This document shows, piece by piece, positions 26,784-34,506 of a stretch of DNA of 64,000 nt. Origin of the DNA: Ciceribacter sichuanensis (GTDB lineage: Bacteria > Pseudomonadota > Alphaproteobacteria > Rhizobiales > Rhizobiaceae); the NCBI RefSeq assembly GCF_024055605.1, contig NZ_JAMXLX010000002.1:372001-436000 (forward strand). Reading direction: 5' to 3'. Position numbers and translations under genes: made by a program. Each line of letters begins with the position of its first letter. The stretch's first letter is position 1. The notes beneath the pieces were generated by a model that did no database searches, was not told the origin of the DNA, and saw only the letters and a program-made list of their open reading frames with translations.

Positions 26784-27557
26784 TTATTGCTGGCAGGTGC
26801 CGATCGCCGCGCGGATCAGTCCTGCCAGATAGTCGGCCATAACCCCTTGGCCGACTTCATCTGCGATCAGGTCGTTTCGAACCTCGATCATTACGTTGAG
26901 GTGCCCGTGCGGAAGCCCGTGCAGCCTGAGAGTATGAGTAACGCCGTCCTCGGGGCCGTACGGCGAATTCCGTTCGACACGGAAAGGACCGCCCTCCGCC
27001 GCCGCCAGCATGGCATCGGCCAGCCGGCTGTCCGTATCGTGGAGAATGCCGATCTCGACCGCGCGCGGCTTGCCGAGATAGACCGGCGTGAAACTGTGCA
27101 TCGTCACCAGCACCGTCTGCCGCCCCCCTTCCGTCCGGTCGGCAATGATCGCCGCAATCCGGTCGTGAAACGGCACGTAGAGGGCGGCCGTGCGGGCGTA
27201 GCGCTCCGCCGGGGACAGATCCCGGTTGCCGGGAATTTCGTAGATCTCGCTCACCTCCGGCATGGCGCCGGCTGATTCCGGAGGCCGGTTGCAATCGTAG
27301 ACCAGCCGGGAAAACCGCTGATGGACGAGGGTCGCATCGAGCTTGACCGAAAGAGCCTCTGCTACGGCAAGCGCACCAGGATCCCAGGCGATGTGGCTTG
27401 AAAGCGCTTCTGCATCCAGTCCGAGATCGCCGACGCTTGCGGGCAGCCTTCTGGAGGCATGTTCACAGATGAGAAGTACGGCCCCGACACCCTGTGGGTT
27501 GTCGACGCCTGCAGCTTCGCCTTCTGCTGCCGTCAGAATATCCGACCTCAAAAGCAT
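26784..27557 (-). CDS. N-formylglutamate amidohydrolase family protein
   Basis: This 257-residue zinc-dependent hydrolase of the FGase family has CEHASRRLP (metal ligand region), HIAWDPGA, FSRLVYDCNRPP, VTMHSFTP and a late MIEVRNDLI. HutG of histidine degradation belongs here, but no hut genes are nearby. In this cluster it could hydrolyse the gamma-glutamyl amide made by the GS-like ligase, releasing glutamate and an amino acid. That role is inferred and would be new for the family. The ATG has GGGGGA about 8 bases upstream. It is the first gene of the minus-strand cluster and divergent from the RpiR regulator. Confidence 0.85.
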   Translation of the reverse strand: MLLRSDILTAAEGEAAGVDNPQGVGAVLLICEHASRRLPASVGDLGLDAEALSSHIAWDPGALAVAEALSVKLDATLVHQRFSRLVYDCNRPPESAGAMPEVSEIYEIPGNRDLSPAERYARTAALYVPFHDRIAAIIADRTEGGRQTVLVTMHSFTPVYLGKPRAVEIGILHDTDSRLADAMLAAAEGGPFRVERNSPYGPEDGVTHTLRLHGLPHGHLNVMIEVRNDLIADEVGQGVMADYLAGLIRAAIGTCQQ

Positions 27558-27594
27558 GCATGTTCCCCCGGACCTTCATGGTCCTCTTTATTGA

Positions 27595-27608
27595 GAAGAG
27601 AATTCTTC
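27595..27608. promoter_or_regulatory. Candidate RpiR operator 1
   Basis: GAAGA-GAAT-TCTTC is an imperfect palindrome in the divergent region between the amidohydrolase and RpiR genes, 38 bases upstream of the amidohydrolase ATG. The core GAGAATTCTTC shares 8 of 11 positions with a second site at 27637. Confidence 0.5.
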
Positions 27609-27636
27609 ACGATTAAGAGACTGTCAATCCACTCCT

Positions 27637-27650
27637 GAAAATTTCTCTTC
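27637..27650. promoter_or_regulatory. Candidate RpiR operator 2
   Basis: GAAAATTTCTCTTC resembles operator 1, with centres about 39 bp apart, close to four helical turns. A related GAAAATTTTCTC occurs upstream of the DhaL-like gene at 32763, hinting at a shared regulator. Confidence 0.45.
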
Positions 27651-27660
27651 ACCTCCCCGA

Positions 27661-27690
27661 TTGACACACAGGTTCGCGACAGGGATAAAT
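27661..27690 (+). promoter_or_regulatory. Candidate sigma-70-type promoter for the RpiR gene
   Basis: TTGACA (27661-27666) is followed 17-18 bases later by GATAAAT, a reasonable -35/-10 pair 49 bases upstream of the RpiR start codon. Confidence 0.5.
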
Positions 27691-27709
27691 TTGTCATGAG
27701 GCTGACAAA
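27690..27709. promoter_or_regulatory. Inverted repeat overlapping the rpiR-type promoter start
   Basis: TTTGTCA-TGAGGC-TGACAAA is a perfect 7-bp inverted repeat with a 6-base spacer. It lies just downstream of the candidate -10 box and 29 bases before the start codon, a good place for autorepression or binding by another regulator. Confidence 0.5.
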
Positions 27710-27738
27710 AGATTGGCCCAGGGGAAAAAGGACGATCA

Positions 27739-28611
27739 TTGCCGAACGCTTCGAAAAGAGTCGCGGACGTCATACAGGCGCGTTTGGAAAACCTGACGCG
27801 TGCGGAACGGCAGTTGGCCGACAGCTTGCTGGACAACTATCCCGTTTCCGGGCTGGGCAGCATCACGACAGTCGCGGAAAATGCCGGCGTCTCGACGCCG
27901 ACGGTTGCGCGCATGGTGCAGAAACTCGGCTATAGGGGATATGCGGAATTCCAGTCCCACCTGCATCAGGAACTCGAAGCGACACTCTCGAACCCGATCG
28001 CCAAGCACGATCGCTGGGCCTCCAATGCGCCCGGAACGCATATTCTCAACCGTTTCGCCGAAGCGGTGATGAACAATATGCGCCAGAGCCTTGGCGAACT
28101 TGATCCGGCTTCTTTTGACGAGGTTGCCCGGCTGTTGGCCGATCGGCGCCGCAACCTCTATTTCGTCGGCGGACGCATCACCGGCGCTCTCGCCGAGTAC
28201 TTCTTCACCCACATGCAGGTCATCCGGCCGAAGACGACCCTGATGTCTTCGAACGCCAGCGCCTGGCCGCAGCATGTGCTCAACATGAATCCCGGCGACG
28301 TGCTGGTGATCTTCGATATCCGCCGCTACGAGGCGGACATGGCAACACTGGCGCAGGTCGCCAGGACGAGCGGTGTAGAGATCGTGCTCTTCACCGATGA
28401 GTGGGGCTCTCCGGTTTCGAAGCATACCAGGCACTGTTTCAAGGTGGCGGTGGAAGCACCGTCCGCCTGGGACTCGTCAGTCGTCACATTATTCGTGGTG
28501 GAAGCATTGATAGAGGCAGTCCAGAGTTCGTCGTGGGCAGAGACCCGTGAGCGCATGAACACACTGGAAGGACTGTTCGAACAGGCTCGCCTGTTTCGGA
28601 AACCACGCTAG
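27739..28611 (+). CDS. RpiR/MurR-family transcriptional regulator (HTH-SIS)
   Basis: This 290-residue protein has an N-terminal RpiR helix-turn-helix (about residues 1-78; VAENAGVSTPTVARMVQKLGYRGYAEF) and a SIS domain (about 120-260; NLYFVGGRITGALAEYFF). Such proteins normally sense phosphosugars, but many alphaproteobacterial members sit beside amine or amino-acid gene clusters. The start codon is TTG with AAGGA 7 bases upstream; no nearby in-frame ATG is better. It is divergent from the amidohydrolase-permease-GS cluster and upstream of an ABC operon, so it could control either or both. Confidence 0.9.
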   Translation: MPNASKRVADVIQARLENLTRAERQLADSLLDNYPVSGLGSITTVAENAGVSTPTVARMVQKLGYRGYAEFQSHLHQELEATLSNPIAKHDRWASNAPGTHILNRFAEAVMNNMRQSLGELDPASFDEVARLLADRRRNLYFVGGRITGALAEYFFTHMQVIRPKTTLMSSNASAWPQHVLNMNPGDVLVIFDIRRYEADMATLAQVARTSGVEIVLFTDEWGSPVSKHTRHCFKVAVEAPSAWDSSVVTLFVVEALIEAVQSSSWAETRERMNTLEGLFEQARLFRKPR

Positions 28612-28757
28612 TAGGACATCATACATGCAAGGGAGGAGGTCAGACGGAACAAGAAATCCGAGAGCCGGCTAACGGCCCCACTGGAAATGTCACATTATTA
28701 TCATGCAAGCCGAATATCTGTCCCGCATCGCTGTATAACCAACCAAGGAGAACTTCA

Positions 28758-29864
28758 GTGATTACGAATTTCCGCCGCATGCTGTCGCTGACGACCGCCG
28801 TTGTCGTCGCGTCGTCCGCTGTCGCTTACGCTGAACCGAGCGCAGAATTGATCGAGGCCGCCGAGAAGGAAGGCATGCTCACCACGATCGCCCTGCCCCA
28901 CGACTGGTGCGGCTACGGCGCCGTAATCGACGGCTTCAAGAAGAAGTATCCGGAAATTTCGGTCAACGAACTGAACCCGGACGCCGGCTCGGCTGACGAA
29001 GTCGAAGCCATCAAGGCCAACAAGGACAACAAGGGCCCGCAGGCTCCTGACGTCATCGACGTCGGTCTCGCTTTCGGCCCGCAGGCAAAGGCTGAAGGCC
29101 TGCTGCAGCCTTACAAGGTCTCCACCTGGGACGAAATCCCGGACACCATCAAGGACGCTGAAGGCTACTGGTACGGCGACTACTACGGCGTCATGTCTTT
29201 CATCGTGAACAAGGACATCGTCAAGGAAACCCCGAAGGACTGGGCCGACCTGCTGAAGCCCGAGTACGCTGGCCAGTTCGCTCTCGCCGGTGACCCGCGC
29301 GCCTCCAACCAGGCCATTCTCGGCGTTCTCGCCGCAGGTCTCGCTTCCGGTGCCAAGGCTGGCAAGGAAGCCGGCGAAGCCGGTCTGAAGTACTTCGCCG
29401 AAGTCAACAAGGCCGGCAACTTCGTTCCGGTCATCGGCAAGTCCGGCACGCTTGCCCAGGGCTCGACCCCGATCGTCGTCGCCTGGGACTACAACGCCCT
29501 GTCCTGGAAGGACACGCTCGCTGGCAACCCGCCGGTCGACGTTGTCGTTCCGGAAAGCGGCGTTCTCGCCGGCGTCTACGTTCAGGGTATCTCGGCTTAC
29601 GCTCCGCATCCGAACGCTGCCAAGCTGTGGATGGAATACCTGTACTCCGACGAAGGCCAGACCGCATGGCTCGCCGGCTACTGCCACCCGGCCCGCTTCA
29701 ACGCCATGTCGAAGGCTGGCAAGATCCCGCAGGCTTTGCTCGACAAGCTGCCGCCGGCTGCATCCTATGAAAAGGCTTACTTCCCGACCCTCGAGGAAGT
29801 CGATGCCAACAAGGCTGCCGTCACCGCTGGCTGGGACAAGGTCGTCGGCGCCAACGTACAGTAA
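28758..29864 (+). CDS. ABC transporter periplasmic substrate-binding protein (iron/2-AEP/polyamine-like type)
   Basis: This 368-residue exported protein has a signal peptide (ITNFRRMLSLTTAVVVASSA, cleaved near AYA-EP). The two-lobed mature domain carries NELNPDAGSADEVEAIKANK and DVIDVGLAFGPQAKAEG, a pattern close to SBPs of the Fe3+, 2-aminoethylphosphonate and spermidine/putrescine group. The GTG start has AAGGAG 7 bases upstream. Codons favour frequent rhizobial triplets, as expected for a highly expressed binding protein. Two permease genes and an ATPase gene follow on the same strand, after a terminator-like hairpin that would keep the SBP in excess. The ligand is not deducible. Confidence 0.9.
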   Translation: MITNFRRMLSLTTAVVVASSAVAYAEPSAELIEAAEKEGMLTTIALPHDWCGYGAVIDGFKKKYPEISVNELNPDAGSADEVEAIKANKDNKGPQAPDVIDVGLAFGPQAKAEGLLQPYKVSTWDEIPDTIKDAEGYWYGDYYGVMSFIVNKDIVKETPKDWADLLKPEYAGQFALAGDPRASNQAILGVLAAGLASGAKAGKEAGEAGLKYFAEVNKAGNFVPVIGKSGTLAQGSTPIVVAWDYNALSWKDTLAGNPPVDVVVPESGVLAGVYVQGISAYAPHPNAAKLWMEYLYSDEGQTAWLAGYCHPARFNAMSKAGKIPQALLDKLPPAASYEKAYFPTLEEVDANKAAVTAGWDKVVGANVQ

Positions 29865-29882
29865 TTTTGCGCACTGAAATGC

Positions 29883-29913
29883 CCGCCCCGGTCTTGAGGC
29901 CGGGGCGGATTTT
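29883..29913 (+). terminator. Attenuator-type terminator between binding protein and permease genes
   Basis: A 9-bp perfect stem (CCGCCCCGG / CCGGGGCGG) with an 8-base loop and ATTTT tail starts 19 bases after the SBP stop. Partial readthrough would allow more binding protein than permease. Confidence 0.8.
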
Positions 29914-29983
29914 GCCTTTTATAGAAATACTTGAACGCATTAAAACAAAAGCCGGGCATGACGCGCGGCAGGGGACACAATCG

Positions 29984-30874
29984 ATGGCAAACGAAAGTCC
30001 GGTCGTCGGCAAGCAGGCCGGCATCGCAGATCGGCTCCCGCTGCAATGGCTGGGTGTTGCACCTTTTCTGATATTCGCGACGCTGTTCCTGCTCCTGCCG
30101 ACGATGAAGATCGTCATCGGTGCATTCCAGACGCCGGATGGCGGGTTCACCCTCCAGAATATCGCCGACCTCTTTACGCCGTCGATCCTGTCGGCCTACT
30201 GGATTTCCATCAAGATAAGCTTTGCCTCGGCTTTCCTCGGCTGCCTGATCGGCTTTGCAATGGCTGCAGCCGTCGTCCTCGGCGGATTGCCGTCCGGCAT
30301 CCGTGCCCCGCTCCTCACCTTCTCGGGCGTGGCCTCCAACTTCGCCGGCGTTCCGCTTGCCTTCGCATTTCTGGCAACGCTCGGTCCGGTCGGCTTCGTC
30401 ACTGTCTTCCTGCGCACGCAGATCGGCATTGACCTGCGCTCGCTCGGCTTCAATATCCTGTCCTTCTGGGGCCTGACCATCACCTACCTGTTCTTCCAGA
30501 TCCCGCTGATGATCCTCATCATCACGCCTGCAATCGACGGATTGAAGCGGGAATGGAAGGAAGCGGCCTCGATCCTCGGCGCCACCAACGGGCAATATTG
30601 GCGCATGGTCGCCTTCCCGATTCTCCTGCCCTCGCTGCTCGGCACGATGGCGCTGCTGTTCGCCAATGCCTTCGGCGCCGTGGCAACCGCAATCGCGCTG
30701 ACAGGCTCGTCGCTGAACATTGTGCCGATCCTGCTCTTCGCCCAGATCCGCGGCGATGTTCTCGGCAATCCCAATCTGGGCTATGCTCTGGCTTTCGGAA
30801 TGATCTTCGTTACCGGCATCGCTAACGCCCTCTACATCTGGCTGCGCGCCCGCAGCGAAAGGTGGCTGAAATGA
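29984..30874 (+). CDS. ABC transporter permease subunit 1
   Basis: This 296-residue inner-membrane permease has about six helices and the binding-protein-dependent transport signature near EAASILGATNGQYWRMVAFPI (the EAA loop that contacts the ATPase). I place the start at ATG 29984 (AGGGGA about 10 bases upstream), which begins MANESPVVG before the first helix. An upstream in-frame ATG at 29867 would add 39 residues that run through the terminator hairpin and is unlikely. Its stop overlaps the start of the second permease gene (ATGA). Confidence 0.9.
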   Translation: MANESPVVGKQAGIADRLPLQWLGVAPFLIFATLFLLLPTMKIVIGAFQTPDGGFTLQNIADLFTPSILSAYWISIKISFASAFLGCLIGFAMAAAVVLGGLPSGIRAPLLTFSGVASNFAGVPLAFAFLATLGPVGFVTVFLRTQIGIDLRSLGFNILSFWGLTITYLFFQIPLMILIITPAIDGLKREWKEAASILGATNGQYWRMVAFPILLPSLLGTMALLFANAFGAVATAIALTGSSLNIVPILLFAQIRGDVLGNPNLGYALAFGMIFVTGIANALYIWLRARSERWLK

Positions 30875-31653
30875 AGAAGATCTGGGCCTGGGGGGCCTTG
30901 CTGTTCGGCCTCCTCTATTTCGCTCTGCCGCTGATCGGCATGACGAACTTTTCGCTGAAGATGCGCCGGGGCGAATATTCGTTCGACGCCTACGCCAAGG
31001 TGCTGGGCGATCCACGTTTCCAGGAAACCTTCACCTACTCGGTGACCATGGCGCTGGTGACGATCATCTTCGGTGTCCTGTTGGTCGTACCGACCGCATA
31101 CTGGGTGCGCCTGCGCATGCCGACGCTACGTCCCTTCATCGAGTTCATCACGCTGCTGCCGCTGGTCATTCCAGCGATTGTAATCGTGTTCGGCTATATC
31201 CGGCTCTACAATACGTCGAGCTGGCTGCCGCTGACCGGCTCGATCATGGGAACCAACATTCTCCTGATGTTCGGCTATGCGACGCTGTCGCTGCCCTACA
31301 TGTATCGCGCCGTGGATACCGGCCTGCAGTCGATCGACGTCCGCACCCTGACGGAAGCGGCCCAGAGCCTCGGTGCCAGCTGGGCCCGTATCCTGTTCCG
31401 CATCATCCTGCCGAACGTGCTGATCTCGGTTCTGTCGGGCGCCTTCCTGACATTCGCCATCGTCATCGGCGAATTCACCATGGCCGCACTGCTCAACCGC
31501 CCCGCTTTTGGTCCCTACATGCAGCTGCTCGGCGCCAATCGCGCCTATGAGCCGGCGGCCCTCGCCGTGATCGCCTTCGGCATCACCTGGGGATGCCTAG
31601 GCCTGATCCAGCTCGTGTCCCGCTTCCAAAAGACAACTCAACGTCCAGCCTGA
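30871..31653 (+). CDS. ABC transporter permease subunit 2
   Basis: This 260-residue inner-membrane permease has six hydrophobic helices and an EAA motif TEAAQSLGASWARILFRIILP. The ATG at 30871 overlaps the upstream stop and has AAAGGTGG nearby; a GTG at 30862 is an alternative. It should pair with the preceding permease as a heterodimeric channel, energised by the ATPase that follows 10 bases later. Confidence 0.92.
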   Translation: MKKIWAWGALLFGLLYFALPLIGMTNFSLKMRRGEYSFDAYAKVLGDPRFQETFTYSVTMALVTIIFGVLLVVPTAYWVRLRMPTLRPFIEFITLLPLVIPAIVIVFGYIRLYNTSSWLPLTGSIMGTNILLMFGYATLSLPYMYRAVDTGLQSIDVRTLTEAAQSLGASWARILFRIILPNVLISVLSGAFLTFAIVIGEFTMAALLNRPAFGPYMQLLGANRAYEPAALAVIAFGITWGCLGLIQLVSRFQKTTQRPA

Positions 31654-31663
31654 GAACACCGCC

Positions 31664-32722
31664 ATGTCATTTCTGACCCTGACCAATATCCAGAAATCCT
31701 TCGGGCCGGTGCAAGTCGTTCACGACTTCAACATGGCTATCGAGAAGGGCGAATTCATCTCCTTCCTCGGCCCATCGGGCTGTGGCAAGACCACCATCCT
31801 GCGCATGGTCGCGGGCTTCGAGACGCCGACCGGCGGCACGATCGTCATCAACGGCCGCGACCAGTTGAGCCTGAAGCCAAACCAGCGAAACATCGGCATG
31901 GTGTTCCAGGCCTACGCGCTTTTCCCCAACATGAACGTTTTCGATAACGTCGCGTTCGGCCTGAAGGTCGCCGGTACACCGAAGGCCGAGATCGAAAAGC
32001 GCGTGAAGGAGATGCTCGATCTCATCCATCTCGGCCATCTTGGCGAGCGCTATCCCTACCAGATGTCCGGCGGCCAGCAGCAGCGCGTAGCGCTGGCCCG
32101 TGCGCTGGCGCCGAAGCCGCAGGTTCTGCTTCTGGACGAGCCGCTCTCGGCGCTCGACGCCAAGATCCGCGTTTCGCTGCGCGAGGAAATCCGCCAGATC
32201 CAGCAGAAGCTCGGCATCACCACCATTTTCGTTACCCACGATCAGGAAGAGGCCTTGTCGATTTCCGACCGGGTTGTCGTCATGAATGCCGGCCGGGCCG
32301 ACCAGATCGGTACGCCCTTCGAGATCTATAACAAGCCGGCCACCCGTTTCGTCGCCTCCTTCGTCGGCACGCTCAACCTCATCGAGGCGACGGTGCTCGA
32401 TCCCGCGACCGGCAGCGTCCGCATCGGCGACACCGAAGTGAAGCTCAGGGATACCGTTGCAGCGGCCGCAGGCGGCAAGGTGCAGCTCGCCATGCGTCCG
32501 GAAGCCGGATCGCTGGCAGACGGCCGCAAGAGCGACACTACCCTCCACGGCCAGGTCGTGTCGAGCCACTTCCTCGGCTCGGTCATCCGCACCCGCCTGA
32601 ACGTCAGCGGCAACACCATCTCCTTCGACATGTTCAACGATCCGGGCGTCAGCCCACCGGTTGTCGGCGATACGGTGGCGCTCAGGATCGATTCCGGCGA
32701 CCTGCTGGTCCTGCAGGACTGA
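31664..32722 (+). CDS. ABC transporter ATP-binding protein with TOBE domain
   Basis: This 352-residue ATPase has Walker A GPSGCGKTT (residues 36-44), signature MSGGQQQRVALARAL, Walker B VLLLDEPLSALD and a switch histidine in VTHDQEEAL. A C-terminal TOBE-like beta domain of about 110 residues is typical of the MalK/PotA/FbpC class. It couples ATP hydrolysis to the two permeases upstream. It ends the four-gene importer; a DhaL-like gene follows 145 bases downstream on the same strand. Confidence 0.94.
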   Translation: MSFLTLTNIQKSFGPVQVVHDFNMAIEKGEFISFLGPSGCGKTTILRMVAGFETPTGGTIVINGRDQLSLKPNQRNIGMVFQAYALFPNMNVFDNVAFGLKVAGTPKAEIEKRVKEMLDLIHLGHLGERYPYQMSGGQQQRVALARALAPKPQVLLLDEPLSALDAKIRVSLREEIRQIQQKLGITTIFVTHDQEEALSISDRVVVMNAGRADQIGTPFEIYNKPATRFVASFVGTLNLIEATVLDPATGSVRIGDTEVKLRDTVAAAAGGKVQLAMRPEAGSLADGRKSDTTLHGQVVSSHFLGSVIRTRLNVSGNTISFDMFNDPGVSPPVVGDTVALRIDSGDLLVLQD

Positions 32723-32762
32723 AGGTCGCAGCTGCTGCGCTGCAATAACGGCTTGAACCGGG

Positions 32763-32778
32763 CCTGAAAATTTTCTCT
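32763..32778. promoter_or_regulatory. AT-rich palindrome upstream of the DhaL-like gene
   Basis: CCTGAAAATTTTCTCT contains the perfect 10-bp palindrome GAAAATTTTC. It closely resembles CCTGAAAATTTCTCTT at 27634, in front of the RpiR-divergent cluster. It lies 90 bases upstream of the DhaL-like start. Confidence 0.4.
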
Positions 32779-32867
32779 ACTTGTCCTAACCGTCACAGGG
32801 GTACGGAAAGGGCAAGCATGAGAAACCGGTGCGAACGACAGCAGATCATCATGTGGGAGGCGCTGGC

Positions 32868-33497
32868 ATGACGGCTCCCACTATCACCACCGTCTCACTG
32901 CTTGAGGCCTTTTCCGAGATCGCCGCGGCGATGACGGAAAACCGCAGCATGCTTTCCCGTATCGACCGCATCGATGGCGACGGCGACCATGGCGAGACCA
33001 TGGCCCGCGTCTTCTGCGGCGTGGAAACCCACCTCGCCAAACTGGAACCGTCCGATTCCACGCCTTCCGAACTCTTCGATATCGTTGCCGAAAGCCTGAT
33101 GACCTTCGACGCGGCTTCGGCCCGGCTCTACGCCAGCGCCTTTCGCCGTGCGGGTACGGCCACGATGCGCAAGAAGGCACTGACGGCCGCCGATTTCGCG
33201 AAGGCGTTCAAGGAAATGGCAGCCGGCATTGCTGCCCACGGCAAGGCCGGAACGGAAACAAAGAACATCGCCGATATCTGGCAGGCCGCTGCCGCCGCCT
33301 ATGCGGAAGCAACTGTCAGCAACGACGATCCGGCCGTCTGTTTGGCGGCTGCCCTTGAAGCGGCCGAGGACGGTGTGGAAACGGATGCCATCATACACGG
33401 CGCCGATGCCACCTTCGTCAACGGCCGGCGCCCGCCCGATGCCGGAGCGCTCTCCGCCCTGCTGATGATCCGCGCACTACGAGACAGCTTTCGCTGA
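32868..33497 (+). CDS. Lone DhaL-like protein (DAK2 domain)
   Basis: This 209-residue all-helical protein matches the DhaL/DAK2 fold, the nucleotide-binding half of dihydroxyacetone kinases. The Mg-binding aspartate triad is intact (DRIDGDGDHGETM). The usual GGASGPL loop that cradles the phosphates reads DAASARL, and the C-terminal DPGA region is PPDAGA. No DhaK (substrate subunit), DhaM (PTS phosphoryl donor) or glycerol genes are nearby. The ATG at 32868 has GGGAGG 7 bases upstream; a GTG at 32829 is weaker. It follows an ABC importer, possibly under a shared regulator. It may be a kinase-like phosphotransfer protein with altered nucleotide binding. Confidence 0.8.
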   Translation: MTAPTITTVSLLEAFSEIAAAMTENRSMLSRIDRIDGDGDHGETMARVFCGVETHLAKLEPSDSTPSELFDIVAESLMTFDAASARLYASAFRRAGTATMRKKALTAADFAKAFKEMAAGIAAHGKAGTETKNIADIWQAAAAAYAEATVSNDDPAVCLAAALEAAEDGVETDAIIHGADATFVNGRRPPDAGALSALLMIRALRDSFR

Positions 33498-33503
33498 TCC
33501 TGC

Positions 33504-34307
33504 TCAGGCCGTCGTCGGCAGCGTCTCGAGGTAAAGCGACAGAAGTTGGATCTGCGAGGATATGCCGAGCTTCCGGTAGACATTGCGCCGGTGCACCTTG
33601 ACCGTGCCGGTCGCTATGTTGAGCCGGAGTCCAATGGACTCCGACGAATGGCCCTGCAGCACGAGCTCGATGATCGCGGCCTCCCGTGCAGTCAGGTTGA
33701 GATCCCGCCAGATGCGCTGCGGGCCGGAATCGTCCACATGCCCACGCTTGCGGCTTGCTCGCGCCGCATCGAAACGCTTGCCGGTTTCCGCCCAGAAATG
33801 CCGCACGATCGCCGCGACTAAAGGTTCGGCCTGCTTCAAAAGCGCAAACTCGCTGGCCGAAAAGACCCCGGATGCCTCCTTGCGCATCAGGGAAAGCACG
33901 ATCGTCACATCGCCCGACAGCGTGACGAAGAAACCGATCTCTTCGGCAAGGCCCGTCTGCCCGTAATAGGTCCGGTAGTATTCGCTGGAAAAGAACCGGT
34001 CGGGTGCCAGTTCCCGCATGCGAAAAACCCCGGCACCGGCCGCAGTCGCATTCCAGTAGAACGGATCGAGCAGATAGGCGCCGTCCTGATAGAGGCTGAC
34101 GAAAAGCTCGTGTTCCTTCTCGTTGAAGGTGGCGTAGAGATCGATCGGCCGCTGTTCCCCGCGATAGGCAAAGACAACGACATGGTCGAAGCGCGTGAGG
34201 CTCGCCATCAAACGGCGAAAGCGTTCCCCCACCTCGGCATCGGCAAGAGCCTCCACGCCGACCAGCGAGGCAGCAGCCTGAAACAGGTTTCCATGGTCGA
34301 TCGGCAT
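33504..34307 (-). CDS. LuxR-family regulator with N-terminal sensory domain
   Basis: This 267-residue protein has an N-terminal sensor of about 180 residues (GAF/autoinducer-like topology, no clear motif), then a LuxR helix-turn-helix at the C-terminus (LTAREAAIIELVLQGHSSESIGLRLNIATGTVKVHRRNVYRKLGIS). I take ATG 34307 as start (AGGA about 11 bases upstream); a GTG at 34376 would extend it by 23 residues. It is divergent from the PotABCD-type operon with two palindromes between, and convergent with the DhaL-like gene. It probably controls the neighbouring importer. It does not carry the hallmark residues of AHL-binding LuxR proteins that I could verify. Confidence 0.88.
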   Translation of the reverse strand: MPIDHGNLFQAAASLVGVEALADAEVGERFRRLMASLTRFDHVVVFAYRGEQRPIDLYATFNEKEHELFVSLYQDGAYLLDPFYWNATAAGAGVFRMRELAPDRFFSSEYYRTYYGQTGLAEEIGFFVTLSGDVTIVLSLMRKEASGVFSASEFALLKQAEPLVAAIVRHFWAETGKRFDAARASRKRGHVDDSGPQRIWRDLNLTAREAAIIELVLQGHSSESIGLRLNIATGTVKVHRRNVYRKLGISSQIQLLSLYLETLPTTA

Positions 34308-34355
34308 GGCGTTGAGATCCTTTCCATGTCCGAGCCTCTCCTCCGAAGCGCGGCA

Positions 34356-34367
34356 GAGGTATATCTC
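34356..34367. promoter_or_regulatory. Candidate LuxR-type operator A
   Basis: GAGGTATATCTC is a 12-bp palindrome with one mismatched pair, 49 bases upstream of the LuxR start. Its core GTATA is shared with operator B, 46 bp away centre to centre. Confidence 0.4.
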
Positions 34368-34399
34368 CCACGACACAATTTACGGCAAAATACCTCTCT

Positions 34400-34415
34400 C
34401 GGGGTATATACCGCG
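34400..34415. promoter_or_regulatory. Candidate LuxR-type operator B
   Basis: CGGGGTATATACCGCG is a 16-bp palindrome with one mismatched pair and a perfect GGTATATACC core. It lies about 92 bases upstream of the ABC ATPase start, a typical activator position. Confidence 0.5.
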
Positions 34416-34506
34416 AAATGAACGCAGGACTACTCTTCCACCTAGCGACGGTGGCAAGGCAACGAAGAGTGCCGACATAAAAAACCTCTAGCCGCGGGGA
34501 ACAGAC

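Noticed and set aside
20809..27557. Putrescine (Puu) pathway
   Set aside because: There is no PuuB-type FAD oxidase and no PuuD-type class I amidotransferase hydrolase; instead there is an alcohol dehydrogenase and an FGase-family protein.
26784..27557. Histidine degradation gene hutG
   Set aside because: The family matches, but no hutH, hutU, hutI or hutF is nearby and the neighbours are amine-type genes.
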